A stretch of 64,000 nucleotides of DNA from Gynurincola endophyticus (GCF_003991195.1 NZ_RCWL01000003.1:124001-188000), one strand, 5' to 3'. Positions 34,574 through 44,536 are shown, counted from the first letter of the stretch. The notes: generated by a model not told the origin, from the sequence alone. Numbers and translations are program-made.

Positions 34574-35185
34574 ATGAAAATAACAACCGTTTTCTTTTCC
34601 GTTGCCTTGTTAGGAATGATTTCTTGCAATCAGAATAAGAAGCCCAACGAGGATACCACACATAATAACGATCGTCAAAAAGAAGAAGCAGTTGAAAAAA
34701 ACAAATCAACCGAAGCTTTTAATTTTGAAAAGATTCCATTATCAACTAAAGAAGTCGGGAATTTTCCTTATGTTGTAGCACCCGAAGGATATAGATTTGC
34801 CAATGAAAAAGAAAAAAGAATAGAGGAGAAGTATTTTTTCCATAATGATTCATTGGTAAAAAAAGTAAATGGTCAATATTTTCATGCAACTGTTTATCAA
34901 AACGGAGATGTTTTTGAAGATACGTTTCTGGTAAATATGTTAAAAGAACAAATAGAACAGTTAGGGGGAGTAGAAATATTTTCCGGGGGTTTGCCCTACG
35001 CAGCAAGCGAAATGATTCAACATGAAAAACCCAATTATGTAACAGATATGTATGACCCGATGCCCTACAAGTACAAACAGTTTTTGTTAAGAAGGCAAAA
35101 TGAAAATATCTGGATTGAATTATGTCATGGCTTAAATGCCAATCAAATTGATGTGAGTGTTGTACGTGAAGATAACAAACAGTAA
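34574..35185 (+). CDS. Lipoprotein of unknown function
   Basis: A 203-aa protein with a type II signal peptide and lipobox GMISC (Cys18). A charged linker (residues about 20-50) precedes a folded region with FPYVVAPEGYRFANEKE, which recalls the N-terminal part of some OmpA-type Bacteroidota proteins, but there is no OmpA domain here. It precedes the UspA gene by 18 bp and may be co-transcribed. The 268-bp spacer to the divergent GT2 gene shows no clear promoter box. Confidence 0.7.
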   Translation: MKITTVFFSVALLGMISCNQNKKPNEDTTHNNDRQKEEAVEKNKSTEAFNFEKIPLSTKEVGNFPYVVAPEGYRFANEKEKRIEEKYFFHNDSLVKKVNGQYFHATVYQNGDVFEDTFLVNMLKEQIEQLGGVEIFSGGLPYAASEMIQHEKPNYVTDMYDPMPYKYKQFLLRRQNENIWIELCHGLNANQIDVSVVREDNKQ

Positions 35186-35203
35186 AATAAAATTATTTGT
35201 TTT

Positions 35204-36043
35204 ATGAATACGATCATTATCACCACTGATTTTTCTGCTCCTGCTATGAATGCCGTAAAATATGCAGCAAAACTAGCGCAGGTTGTAAAAGTTTCGGAAA
35301 TCATCGTTTATCATTCTTACCACAATGCAACAGCATCTTCTGACGTATCGATACCTATTACCAATACAACTCTGGCGCATGAAGCAAGTATGCTGGCGCT
35401 TGAAATCACTCTAAATGAAATCAAGAACCTATTGAACGATGAACATAATGTTTCAATAGAAGCAATCACTAACAAACTTCCCTTAGAATCCGGGGTACAA
35501 CAACTGGTTGAACAAAGAAATGCAGGGTTAGTCGTTGCCGGGGCAACAGGCAAGAGCAATCTTGAAAAGTTTCTGGTAGGTAGTAATACCGTGGCGCTTG
35601 CTGACTCCTGTACGGTACCATTGCTTATTATTCCAGACGGATATTCCTTTCTTCCTATTCGCAAAATAGTTTTTGCCTGTGACTTAAAGCAGGTTAATAA
35701 TAATACTCCTGTGTCAGCTATAGCCTGGTGGTTAAAGTCTTTTGAGGCAAAGCTACTGGTTTTAAACGTTGCTTTAAAAAATAAAGCATTTAGTCCTCAA
35801 ACCGTAACTGACCAATATAAAATGCATGCAATGCTGGATGTATTCAATCCTGATTATCATTACACGGAAGGGAGTAGCATTGTAGAAGAAATTACAACGT
35901 TTTCTGAAAAGGAAAGCGCTGGATTAATTATTACCATACCAAAATCTTATGGGTTTTTTGAAGGACTATTCAAACGTAGCATAAGCAAAGGCCTTACCGG
36001 TAAAACAGAAACACCGTTGCTTATTTTAAGAGACGTTCAATAA
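35204..36043 (+). CDS. Universal stress protein with tandem Usp domains
   Basis: A 279-aa protein with two Usp domains (about 1-145 and 148-278). The first is complete with the nucleotide loop GATGKSNLEKFLVGSNT; the second is degenerate, lacking that G-rich loop, though it ends with the typical KTETPLLILRD. Tandem Usp proteins are common in Bacteroidota and linked to starvation or redox stress. It is cytoplasmic. Confidence 0.87.
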   Translation: MNTIIITTDFSAPAMNAVKYAAKLAQVVKVSEIIVYHSYHNATASSDVSIPITNTTLAHEASMLALEITLNEIKNLLNDEHNVSIEAITNKLPLESGVQQLVEQRNAGLVVAGATGKSNLEKFLVGSNTVALADSCTVPLLIIPDGYSFLPIRKIVFACDLKQVNNNTPVSAIAWWLKSFEAKLLVLNVALKNKAFSPQTVTDQYKMHAMLDVFNPDYHYTEGSSIVEEITTFSEKESAGLIITIPKSYGFFEGLFKRSISKGLTGKTETPLLILRDVQ

Positions 36044-36093
36044 AATTAAAAAGGCCTGCTAAATGATCTGTTTAAGTTGATAAATTTAGTTAC

Positions 36094-37056
36094 ATGAAAG
36101 CTGCTGTATATAAACGCTATGGGGGTGCTGAGGTGGTAAGTATTGCCGAAACAGCAGCTCCGTCTGCAAAAGACGGCGAATTGTTAATTCAGGTACATGC
36201 CAGTACCGTAAACAGAACTGATGCCGGGTTCAGAAGTGCACAATACTTTGTATCGCGCTTCTTTAGTGGATTAGTTTATCCCAGGAACCAGGTTCTGGGA
36301 TGTGAGTTCTCAGGAGTTGTGGTAAATATTGGTGCCGGAGTAAAAAGTTTTAAACCGGGTGACCGGGTTTTTGGCTACGATGATCAGCGTTTCGGTTCTC
36401 ATGCTGAATACAAGGTTATACAGGAAAACAAAGCGGTGGTACTGATGCCCGAAAAACTCAACTTTCAAACTGCAGCTGCAATGACGGAAGGAAGTCATTA
36501 CGCACTTGGAAATATCCGTGCTGCAAAGGTAAAAGCGAATGATCGGGTATTGGTATATGGAGCATCCGGAGCAATCGGATCGGCTGCCGTTCAACTGCTC
36601 AAACAGATCGGTGCATACGTGGTTGCCGTTTCAAATAGTAAAAATGTGCCGTTAATAAAATCTCTGGGAGCAGATCTTGTGGTCGATTTCGAAACAGAGG
36701 ATTTTACCGCCATTACTCATCGCTTTGATTTTGTTTTCGATGCAGTAGGCAAAAGCTCTTTCAGGCAGTGCAGGCATTTAATGAAACCAAAAGGCATTTA
36801 TATCTCTACGGAATTAGGAAAAAATGCTGAAAATATATGGTTGGCATTCATAACACCTATGTTGCGAGGAAAGAGAGTACTTTTTCCGATTCCGTCTATA
36901 AATAAACAGGATCTTTTATTTCTGAAGAGCCTTGCCGAAAATGGATTATTCACTCCGGTAATAGATAGAAGTTATCCGCTGAAAGATATAATTGACGCTT
37001 ACCGTTATGTTGAAACCGGTCAGAAAACAGGTAATGTTATCCTTAACATTATTTAA
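36094..37056 (+). CDS. NAD(P)-dependent quinone oxidoreductase-like MDR protein
   Basis: A 320-aa medium-chain reductase. The N-terminal GroES-like domain (MKAAVYKRYGGAEV) is followed by the nucleotide-binding fold with GASGAIGSAAVQL near residues 156-168. It lacks the zinc ligands of alcohol dehydrogenases, so it is of the zeta-crystallin/quinone reductase type. It follows the Usp gene by 50 bp and precedes a serine hydrolase by 14 bp. Confidence 0.87.
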   Translation: MKAAVYKRYGGAEVVSIAETAAPSAKDGELLIQVHASTVNRTDAGFRSAQYFVSRFFSGLVYPRNQVLGCEFSGVVVNIGAGVKSFKPGDRVFGYDDQRFGSHAEYKVIQENKAVVLMPEKLNFQTAAAMTEGSHYALGNIRAAKVKANDRVLVYGASGAIGSAAVQLLKQIGAYVVAVSNSKNVPLIKSLGADLVVDFETEDFTAITHRFDFVFDAVGKSSFRQCRHLMKPKGIYISTELGKNAENIWLAFITPMLRGKRVLFPIPSINKQDLLFLKSLAENGLFTPVIDRSYPLKDIIDAYRYVETGQKTGNVILNII

Positions 37057-37070
37057 ACCCAAAGCTATTC

Positions 37071-38111
37071 ATGATTATTAAACACAAGCTGCTACAGAAA
37101 ATTTTAGACAGTGCTGTTGACAATAAAAAAATATTTGGTACCTCCTTTTGTATAAAGCATGGAAAAGAAAATTGGTGTGGTGCTTCAGGAAATTTAGGAA
37201 CAGATCAATCATACTTTATCGCCAGCACGACCAAGTTATTTATTACGGCGATTATTTTACGATACCGGTCACAAGGATTATTGGATTTAAACGATAGAAT
37301 TGGAAAATATCTTTCCTCTGATATTGTAGCGGGCTTAAATGTCGTTAAGGGAAGAGACTATTCTCACGAAATTACTATTCGAGACTTACTTGCGCACACT
37401 TCAGGAATACCAGATTACTTTCAAAAGAAAGACGCCTCAGGAAATAGTTGGGAAAACCAACTACTGAGCGGAATTGATTTTAGCTGGACGTTTGATGAGG
37501 CGATAGCCCGCAGCAAAAGTCTGCCGCCTCCTTTTCCACCCGGAGCTAAAAATAAAGCGCATTATTCAGACACTAATTTCCAGTTACTTGGGAAAATAAT
37601 AGAATTTATTTCTCAGGAACAGATTCAGAAAGTATATGAAGAACAACTGTTTGAGCCTTTAAATCTTAAAAGAACCTATCAATATTCGGATAAACTGGAT
37701 ATACGCCCAAAGCCGTTATATTACAAAAACAAGATTTTGCACATTCCTCAGGCCATGTCGTCTTTCGGTGCAGATGGAGGTATGGTATCAACGTCTCGTG
37801 AGATGATGGTATTTCTGCATGCTTTTTTTACAGGAGTGCTTTTTCCGTATGAATATCTTGAGGAATTAACTCAATGGAAACCTATTTTTTTTCCTCTTCA
37901 ATCGGGGATAGGCATTCACCGTTTTAAACTATTATGGATATTTAATCCTACAGGAGCCATACCGGCACTCATTGGCCACTCAGGACTTTCCGGTGCTGTA
38001 GCATTTTGCAACCCTGAAAAAAACCTGTATATAAGTGGCACCGTTAATCAGGTGGCCTACGCCGATTCATCATTTCGTCTTATGATTAAACTCATGCAAA
38101 CCTTATTATGA
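37071..38111 (+). CDS. Serine hydrolase of the beta-lactamase/DD-peptidase fold (class C type)
   Basis: A 346-aa protein with SxxK at S52-K55 (ASTTK), the tyrosine motif YSD at 165-167 and the third motif near HSG (GHSGLSGAV). These are the class C beta-lactamase/esterase active-site elements. No signal peptide is visible, which argues against a periplasmic beta-lactamase and for an esterase or peptidase-like role in the cytoplasm. It may be co-transcribed with the MDR gene. Confidence 0.85.
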   Translation: MIIKHKLLQKILDSAVDNKKIFGTSFCIKHGKENWCGASGNLGTDQSYFIASTTKLFITAIILRYRSQGLLDLNDRIGKYLSSDIVAGLNVVKGRDYSHEITIRDLLAHTSGIPDYFQKKDASGNSWENQLLSGIDFSWTFDEAIARSKSLPPPFPPGAKNKAHYSDTNFQLLGKIIEFISQEQIQKVYEEQLFEPLNLKRTYQYSDKLDIRPKPLYYKNKILHIPQAMSSFGADGGMVSTSREMMVFLHAFFTGVLFPYEYLEELTQWKPIFFPLQSGIGIHRFKLLWIFNPTGAIPALIGHSGLSGAVAFCNPEKNLYISGTVNQVAYADSSFRLMIKLMQTLL

Positions 38112-38266
38112 GCTATTGGAAATATCACACTAACAGATCATAAGAACCTTTGGGCCAAAAAGAAAGAAGTTTTGTGTTTTTTAACAACTCCCGGCACAAA
38201 CCATACTGCGAAAATTGCTGGTAGCCATTTCAGTAGCTGATACAGTCAACTACAATACTTCTTTTA

Positions 38267-38298
38267 TAACTTTGTTTAGACTGATCGGATTATCTTTG
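38267..38298 (+). promoter_or_regulatory. Two TANNTTTG boxes upstream of the IMPase operon
   Basis: TAACTTTG (38267-38274) and TATCTTTG (38291-38298) both match the -7 consensus. The second ends 4 nt before the ATG at 38303, so its transcript would be nearly leaderless. A TTTG lies 16 nt upstream of it, a short spacing for a -33 element. Confidence 0.5.
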
Positions 38299-38302
38299 CA
38301 GA

Positions 38303-39073
38303 ATGTTAAAGAACGTACTTTTAGAAGCAACGGAAGCGGGTGCAAAAGTCATCCAATACTATTTCAATACAAAAAACTTACAGATTAGCAATAAAGAGGG
38401 TGCTTATAATCCGGTTACGGAGGCCGACACGGCTTCTGAAAAGGCAATTTTTGAAGTAATTCGTAAACACTTTCCCGATCATTTTATTTTAAGTGAAGAG
38501 TCTGGAGAAATGGAGCAGGCAAGTGAATACAAGTGGATAATTGACCCTATTGACGGAACGGTGAACTTTGCACAGGGTATTCCTGTTTGTTGTGTGAGCA
38601 TTGCGGTAGAAAAGGCCGGAGAAATTATCATGGGAGCTGTATATAACCCGTTCATGAATGAATTTTACTTTGCTGAAAAAGGAAAAGGTGCTACCTTAAA
38701 TGGGGAGCAAATTCATGTTACCAAAAAAGCTGATCTTAACAAAGCTTGTATCGCTACCGGTTTTCCCTATAACTACGTAGAGTCTGAAAATGATCCGCTA
38801 ACCAGTATAGGAAAATTTATTAAAAACGGTATCAGCGTAAGAAGACTTGGCTCCGCAGCGTTAGACTTGTGTTGGGTTGCCGCCGGTCGTTTAGATGCTT
38901 ACTATGAACACAAGATTCATTCATGGGATGGCGCCGCCGGATATATTATTGTAAAAGAGGCCGGTGGTAAAGTAACCGATCTTCAGGGAAATGAATACAG
39001 TGTTTATCAACCGGGTATTCTTGCTTCCAATACGATATTACACGAAGACATGTTAGCCAGAATTCACCAATAA
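38303..39073 (+). CDS. Inositol monophosphatase family phosphatase
   Basis: A 256-aa Mg-dependent phosphatase. Metal motifs are SEESGE (E65/E66), DPIDGT (D81, D84) and WDGAAG. The family includes inositol monophosphatase and 3',5'-bisphosphate nucleotidase (CysQ), and sequence alone does not separate them reliably. It begins an operon with thiL (10-nt gap) and an S41 protease-like gene (3-nt gap). Confidence 0.9.
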   Translation: MLKNVLLEATEAGAKVIQYYFNTKNLQISNKEGAYNPVTEADTASEKAIFEVIRKHFPDHFILSEESGEMEQASEYKWIIDPIDGTVNFAQGIPVCCVSIAVEKAGEIIMGAVYNPFMNEFYFAEKGKGATLNGEQIHVTKKADLNKACIATGFPYNYVESENDPLTSIGKFIKNGISVRRLGSAALDLCWVAAGRLDAYYEHKIHSWDGAAGYIIVKEAGGKVTDLQGNEYSVYQPGILASNTILHEDMLARIHQ

Positions 39074-39083
39074 ACTTTTTGTT

Positions 39084-40118
39084 ATGAGTCAACAGAGAAC
39101 AGAAATCGCAGAGTTAGGAGAGTTTGGGTTAATTCAACACCTCACTAAGAATATTGAATTTCAAAATGCTTCTTCGATAGTTGGAGTAGGAGACGATGCT
39201 GCAGTGATTGATCACTTCGGTAAACAAACCGTTATTACTACTGACTTGTTAATTGAAGGCGTACATTTTGATTTAGTATATACTCCGCTCAAACACCTGG
39301 GCTATAAATCAGTAGTTGTAAACATCAGCGATATTTATGCGATGAACGCGACTCCAACCCAAATAACTTTAAGTATCGGTATCAGCAATCGCTTTAGTGT
39401 TGAGGCATTAAATGAGTTTTATGAAGGCGTGTACGCTGCCTGCGAAAAATACGGTGTTGACCTGATCGGAGGCGATACTTCTATGTCGCAAAAAGGTTTC
39501 GTGATTTCAGTAACCGCTATCGGCGAGGTGAAGCCTGATCAGTTTGTGAAAAGAAGCACTGCTCAAAAAGGAGACCTTATCTGTTGTAGCGGTGATCTGG
39601 GTGGTGCTTATGTAGGCTTGCTTTTTCTCGAAAGAGAAAAACAAATTTATCTTGAACACCCAAATGTTCAGCCCGACCTTGAAAACGAAGCTTATGTTAT
39701 CGGAAAGCTGTTAAAGCCGGAAGCCAGAAAAGATATTGTTGAGTTTCTGGAACAGAACGACGTTAAGCCGACTTCGATGATGGATATTTCTGACGGATTA
39801 AGCTCAGAGCTCATTCATATTACCGAACAAAGTGGTTTAGGTTGTGTGATTTATGAGGATAAAATTCCGGTTCATGAAGACATGAAAAAAGCCGCCTTTA
39901 AGTTCGAAATAGATCCGACTGCCTGCGCTTTAAGTGGCGGGGAAGATTATGAATTATTGTTCACTATTCCACAATCAGAATACGATAAACTCGTTTTAAA
40001 TGAACAAATCAGTGTTATCGGTTATATGACTGATTTGGAAGAAGGAAGAAAAATTATCACCAAAGGGGGCAGTACTCATAATATTACCGCTCAGGGATGG
40101 AATGCTTTTAAAAAGTAA
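39084..40118 (+). CDS. thiL: Thiamine-monophosphate kinase
   Basis: A 344-aa ThiL that phosphorylates thiamine phosphate to thiamine diphosphate, the cofactor of the E1 enzyme encoded at 568. Family motifs are VGVGDDAA (33-40), TTDLLIEGVHFD, NISDIYAMNA and SGDLGGAYVG. It is the middle gene of the IMPase-thiL-S41 unit. No thiamine riboswitch was seen upstream. Confidence 0.95.
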   Translation: MSQQRTEIAELGEFGLIQHLTKNIEFQNASSIVGVGDDAAVIDHFGKQTVITTDLLIEGVHFDLVYTPLKHLGYKSVVVNISDIYAMNATPTQITLSIGISNRFSVEALNEFYEGVYAACEKYGVDLIGGDTSMSQKGFVISVTAIGEVKPDQFVKRSTAQKGDLICCSGDLGGAYVGLLFLEREKQIYLEHPNVQPDLENEAYVIGKLLKPEARKDIVEFLEQNDVKPTSMMDISDGLSSELIHITEQSGLGCVIYEDKIPVHEDMKKAAFKFEIDPTACALSGGEDYELLFTIPQSEYDKLVLNEQISVIGYMTDLEEGRKIITKGGSTHNITAQGWNAFKK

Positions 40119-40121
40119 TGT

Positions 40122-41615
40122 ATGATCAGGAATTATTGCGGCTTGTTACTTGTGTTGTTTATTTTTTTAAGCAGCTGTTCTGCCACTAAGTCTATTCCTG
40201 TATCTACCAAATTATCCCCTTCAGAATTACGCGAAGATTTTGCTGTTCTGAAGGGGGTATTAGAAGAGTCGCACCCCAGCCTTGACTGGTTTGCGCCCAA
40301 AGATTCTATCTATCATTTTTTTGAAAATCAATATGAGTCTTTAAAAGACTCCATGACCATTTTTGATTTTAAACATTTTATATCTGCCACACTTTCTCCG
40401 ATTAAGTGTGCCCACACGTCCTGTTCTTTCTCGGGTTATCATTTGTCAAGAAGTAACAACAGCCCGAGCGTCGTGTATCCTTTTCATTTAAGAGCGATAG
40501 GTGATACCCTGGTAACAGCCAATGTTACAGATACTACCGTTAATCAGAATTTTATCCGCGGTACTATTATAAAAAAAATCAATAATATCCCGGGTAATGA
40601 AATTATCTCTACTTTAAAAAATTATGTTCAATCTGACGGTTTTAACGAAAGCGGAAAAATCAGTCAGTTAAATGGCAACATCATTTTAACAGCTTACTTT
40701 TACCAGATTATAGCCAGAGATTCTATCTGGAACATCGAATTCGTAAATAGATTCGGGGAAACCGAATCTGCCAGCTTCAAAGTTAAAAAGCCTGTAAAAA
40801 AAGACAGTACAGTAAAAGAAACTCCAAAGGATACTTCAAGCATTCCCAAACCGGCTTTACCAAAACTGAATAGCTACAGAAACTTACAAATTGACACCTC
40901 TCTTTCATCGGGGTTTATGACCATTAATACTTTCAAAAATGATGGTAATCTTGATATTTTTTTCAGAAGAAGTTTTAAAGCACTTCGAAAAAACAATATT
41001 CAATACCTCGTAATAGATCTTCGCAGAAATACAGGTGGATTGATGAGCAGCACTACCAAACTTTTATCATATGTAAAAGACAGCTCTTTTCATATGGCAC
41101 AGGAGGCTTATGGAATCAGGAGAAATTCTTCTTATAAAAAGTACATTACCAACTACTGGAAAAACAGAGTCATTCACCTCTTCAGTACAAAAGATGATAA
41201 AGGTTTATTTCATTTGAAGTTTTATGAAAAACATACTTTCCGTTTGAAGAAAAAGAATCACTTCGACGGACAAATTTTTGTGTTAAACGGAGGATTATCT
41301 TATTCTGCCAGTGCAATTTTTGCTCAAAAAATGAAGGGGCAACAAAATGTTACCATTATAGGAGAAGAAACCGGTGGCGGTGCTTATGGAACCACTGCAA
41401 TGGGTAGCTACAAAATACTATTACCTAATAGTAAAATCAATGTCAATGTTCCCTTATACCGCTTAATAATTGACTCAACGCTTCAGCAAACCGGAAGAGG
41501 CGTTGAACCTGATATTGCTTTACCGGTAACACTTATGGATTTCCGGCTGAAAAGAGATCCGGTAACCTTGTATCTGAAAGATTATCTAAGCAATTTACGT
41601 GTGGATCAAAAATAA
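40122..41615 (+). CDS. S41 family (tail-specific protease-like) lipoprotein
   Basis: A 497-aa exported lipoprotein; the lipobox is LSSC with Cys19. An N-terminal helical region (LREDFAVLKGVLEESHPSL) precedes a C-terminal S41 core. The core motifs are VIDLRRNTGG, then GGLSYSAS with probable nucleophile S395, then GEETGGG. A PDZ domain is hard to see, and a Lys/Pro/Thr-rich linker lies near residues 225-250. It probably acts in the periplasm or on the cell surface. Its last 21 nt overlap the end of the convergent nitrilase gene. Confidence 0.85.
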   Translation: MIRNYCGLLLVLFIFLSSCSATKSIPVSTKLSPSELREDFAVLKGVLEESHPSLDWFAPKDSIYHFFENQYESLKDSMTIFDFKHFISATLSPIKCAHTSCSFSGYHLSRSNNSPSVVYPFHLRAIGDTLVTANVTDTTVNQNFIRGTIIKKINNIPGNEIISTLKNYVQSDGFNESGKISQLNGNIILTAYFYQIIARDSIWNIEFVNRFGETESASFKVKKPVKKDSTVKETPKDTSSIPKPALPKLNSYRNLQIDTSLSSGFMTINTFKNDGNLDIFFRRSFKALRKNNIQYLVIDLRRNTGGLMSSTTKLLSYVKDSSFHMAQEAYGIRRNSSYKKYITNYWKNRVIHLFSTKDDKGLFHLKFYEKHTFRLKKKNHFDGQIFVLNGGLSYSASAIFAQKMKGQQNVTIIGEETGGGAYGTTAMGSYKILLPNSKINVNVPLYRLIIDSTLQQTGRGVEPDIALPVTLMDFRLKRDPVTLYLKDYLSNLRVDQK

Positions 41616-42398
41616 ATCTGCATCCAGCAAGAACGGTAGTTTGGTTCTTGTTTCGGCCAGTTCATTTTTCTCAAGTGTAATGGTATTTATTTCTTCTTTA
41701 TGTTCGCAGTGATATAAAACTTCGCCCATCGGATTAATGATCATAGTGTCGCCGCTGTGATAAATATTATTACCGTCATTTCCTACACGATTAACACCAA
41801 CAACATAAGACTGGTTTTCGATTGCGCGTGCCTGTAATAAAGTTTTCCAGGCAAGATTACGACGTTCGGGCCAGTTAGCTACGTATAATAAAATGTCATA
41901 CTCCGGCTCTACATAATCATCTTCAATATTCATTTGTTGGCGCGACCAAACCGGAAAACGTAAATCATAACAAACTAATCCGTTCAGGCGCCACCCCTTT
42001 ATGCTGGCAATGAACCTCTTTGAACCTGGTGTGTAATGTTCATCCTCCCCGGCATAGGCAAACAAGTGACGCTTATCATAATGTGCAATCTGCCGGTTCG
42101 GCAAAGCCCATATCAACCGGTTAAAAAACCGGTCATTTTCTTTCACCATTATACTTCCTACCAATACAATTTTATTATCAGCAGCTATCTTTTTCATCCA
42201 TTCTACGGTTTCACCATCCATTGTTTCAGCAAAAAGTTCGGGTTTCATTGAAAAGCCCGTATTGAACATTTCTGGTAAAACCACAATTTCTTTTTTGCCT
42301 TCAATGCCGGCAATTTTATCACTAAACATTTTAAGATTAGCCGGTTTATTTTCCCAATGAAGATTCGATTGAATAGTAGTAATGGTGAGCGTTGACAT
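41595..42398 (-). CDS. Nitrilase-superfamily amidase (YafV/omega-amidase type)
   Basis: A 267-aa C-N hydrolase with the catalytic triad Glu43 (LPEMF), Lys109 (YDKRHLF) and Cys143 (LVCYDLRFP). The arrangement and length fit the YafV/Nit2 omega-amidases, which hydrolyse alpha-ketoglutaramate or related amides and serve as metabolite repair. The gene converges on and overlaps the S41 gene. It is cytoplasmic. Confidence 0.9.
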   Translation of the reverse strand: MSTLTITTIQSNLHWENKPANLKMFSDKIAGIEGKKEIVVLPEMFNTGFSMKPELFAETMDGETVEWMKKIAADNKIVLVGSIMVKENDRFFNRLIWALPNRQIAHYDKRHLFAYAGEDEHYTPGSKRFIASIKGWRLNGLVCYDLRFPVWSRQQMNIEDDYVEPEYDILLYVANWPERRNLAWKTLLQARAIENQSYVVGVNRVGNDGNNIYHSGDTMIINPMGEVLYHCEHKEEINTITLEKNELAETRTKLPFLLDADLFLIHT

Positions 42399-42456
42399 AC
42401 GATGATTTTTGCAATTGGAAATTAAGCATTGATCCTGAAAAAAGTATCATTCGTAC

Positions 42457-43482
42457 TTACTTTTCAAGTTTCAATTCATCATTTATTTCATTTATCACTT
42501 TTGCAAATAAGCGATACGACTCAAATCGCTGTTCTTTAGTTTCAGTCATTGTAGCAAACATAATTTCTTCCGCATCCGTTTCTTCAATAACTTTTTGTAT
42601 TTGTGCTTTTACTTGTGCCGGTGTACCAACAATCATTCTTTTGCGGTTTTCCAGTATGCGGGCACGGTCATAATCATTATAAGGATAATCTAAGGCTGCT
42701 TCTATGGTCGGAATTTCTTCAAATCTTCCTTTTTCAAAACTCAACAAACGATAGTCCATCATAGTACCGATCGCATGTACTTCTGTTTCATCTTCAGAAC
42801 AAAATGCAAAAAAGCTGACCATCGTTTGGGGGGAGGCAGATTGAATAGAAGGTTTGAAACTTTCACGATATCCGTTTAACGCTTCAGGTACACCATATGG
42901 GCTGATAAACTGAGCAAAAGATATTGGCACGCCAAAATGTGCTGCCAGGTAAGCGCTCTCTCCACTTGAAGTTAACATCCAGATGGAAGGAGCCGTGTCA
43001 ATCACAGGAATAGCCTTGATATTACCGGGCTTTTTTTGCTCTTCTACATTAAAGTAGAACTGAAGTTCGGCAATCTGTTGAACGTATTGCTTGGGATCGA
43101 ATGTATTAGAAGGATTTAACAACTGTGCGGTTTGCCTGTCTCCACCCGGTGCACGGCCAATGCCTAAGTCAATTCTGTTAGGATACATCGCTTCTAACAC
43201 TTTAAAATGTTCGGCAATTCTTAGCGTAGAGTGGTTGGGTAACATGATTCCACCCGATCCGAGTTTAATTGTTTTGGTAACCTGGCCGATTCTGGCGATT
43301 AAAATCTCAGGAGAACCACCTGCTAATGTGCGGGAGTTATGATGTTCAGAAAACCAATAACGGGTAAAACCCAATGATTCAGCATATTGTGCCAATTCAA
43401 CCGATTCTTCAAAAACCTCGTGCGCATTTAAATCACTGCGCATCTGGGTTTGGTCTAAAACACTATAACGAATTGTTTTCAT
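42457..43482 (-). CDS. LLM class flavin-dependent oxidoreductase (luciferase-like monooxygenase)
   Basis: A 341-aa single-subunit TIM-barrel flavoprotein of the bacterial luciferase-like family (MKTIRYSVLDQTQ, RYWFSEHHN, GSGGIMLPNHSTLRIAEHF, LGIGRAPGG). Family members use FMN or F420; the type seen here is the common FMN one often annotated MsnO8-like. It precedes the nitrilase gene on the same strand (58-bp gap). The substrate is unknown. Confidence 0.9.
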   Translation of the reverse strand: MKTIRYSVLDQTQMRSDLNAHEVFEESVELAQYAESLGFTRYWFSEHHNSRTLAGGSPEILIARIGQVTKTIKLGSGGIMLPNHSTLRIAEHFKVLEAMYPNRIDLGIGRAPGGDRQTAQLLNPSNTFDPKQYVQQIAELQFYFNVEEQKKPGNIKAIPVIDTAPSIWMLTSSGESAYLAAHFGVPISFAQFISPYGVPEALNGYRESFKPSIQSASPQTMVSFFAFCSEDETEVHAIGTMMDYRLLSFEKGRFEEIPTIEAALDYPYNDYDRARILENRKRMIVGTPAQVKAQIQKVIEETDAEEIMFATMTETKEQRFESYRLFAKVINEINDELKLEK

Positions 43483-43513
43483 GTAGAATTAACAACCAAA
43501 GGAAATCAGTTGT

Positions 43514-44536
43514 TTAATCTTTCTTCTCGAATATTTTGAGTTTCTTTTTCAATTTTGGGCCCGGTGTAAATCTATACGCATATGTTAAGCGTACATTTCC
43601 GGTGCGTACTTTATATTTTCCTGTTTCGCCCATCGTCTGAAAACTGGAGTTTACCCACATCAGGCCAAAACTCTTTTTTTCATCGTTGTAACCGATTCCC
43701 GCTCTGTAGGTAAGGTTTGGCAAAAACTTTACATCTTTTGAATAGCCATTATCCGTCCATTCTTTATGCCAGCCCAACGGAAAACTGATCGTCATGGCTC
43801 CGGTAGCATAAAATCGTTCATCAATTACGTGTGTATAAGCATAACCTGCTCCGGGTCCTATATTAAAATACCTGATTTTATTTACCTCAAACTGATCATA
43901 GTTATGTGACAAGGAAGCAGGAACAAAGGCACTGTCTGCCATCGTTACTCCATAATAAATATCACCGCCCAGTAAAATACTTCCGGCTGATTTCTTTTGC
44001 CATTCATTTTGAATCATAGGAGCTCGTAAAGACAATTTTTTCCAGTTTAATACATAATAAGGGGCAATTCCAAAATGCCGGATTTTAATATCAGGCCTGA
44101 TGTAATAAGAAGAAGCGTCTGGCGCCGCATTTCCCTGCGGGCGTAAATAAAAGCTTTTATAAAACTGACCCATAAAATCAATGGTCATCTTACGGGTATA
44201 AATATGAGATTGAAGATCAAGGTATTTGGTTTCGCCTTTTTTTTCGTCATTTCCGTTCAGAAAACCAAATCCATACGCCAGGTTTAAAGTGAACCATTCA
44301 TAAGTAGCACCTATCCCAAAATTTAAAGTCGTATTTGGGTTATAAGTCAGATTTTTGAGCGAACTGCCACTGGCAATCGTAAAATTGGTATATTTCTGCG
44401 AAAAATAAGTTCTGGCAGTAATCAGATTACTGAATGATTCGTAATAATTTTCATTAAACGCAGTGTCTGCATCCTGTGCATACAATGAACAAGGCAATAC
44501 CGCTACCAATAAAACAAAAAGCCTTTTCAATAACAT
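43514..44536 (-). CDS. DUF4421-like outer-membrane beta protein
   Basis: A 340-aa protein with a signal peptide (residues 1-20, ending CSLYAQ) and many alternating aromatic strands (ITARTYFSQKYTNF, NTTLNFGIGATYEWFTL, KYLDLQSHIYTRKMTIDFMGQFYK). This pattern matches the DUF4421 family of Bacteroidota, probably a beta-barrel in the outer membrane. The function is unknown. It precedes the LLM gene by 31 bp on the same strand. Confidence 0.7.
   Translation of the reverse strand: MLLKRLFVLLVAVLPCSLYAQDADTAFNENYYESFSNLITARTYFSQKYTNFTIASGSSLKNLTYNPNTTLNFGIGATYEWFTLNLAYGFGFLNGNDEKKGETKYLDLQSHIYTRKMTIDFMGQFYKSFYLRPQGNAAPDASSYYIRPDIKIRHFGIAPYYVLNWKKLSLRAPMIQNEWQKKSAGSILLGGDIYYGVTMADSAFVPASLSHNYDQFEVNKIRYFNIGPGAGYAYTHVIDERFYATGAMTISFPLGWHKEWTDNGYSKDVKFLPNLTYRAGIGYNDEKKSFGLMWVNSSFQTMGETGKYKVRTGNVRLTYAYRFTPGPKLKKKLKIFEKKD

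Noticed and set aside
37071-38111. Beta-lactamase resistance gene
   Set aside because: The active-site motifs fit the fold, but there is no signal peptide and no resistance context; a cytoplasmic esterase or peptidase-like role is likelier.
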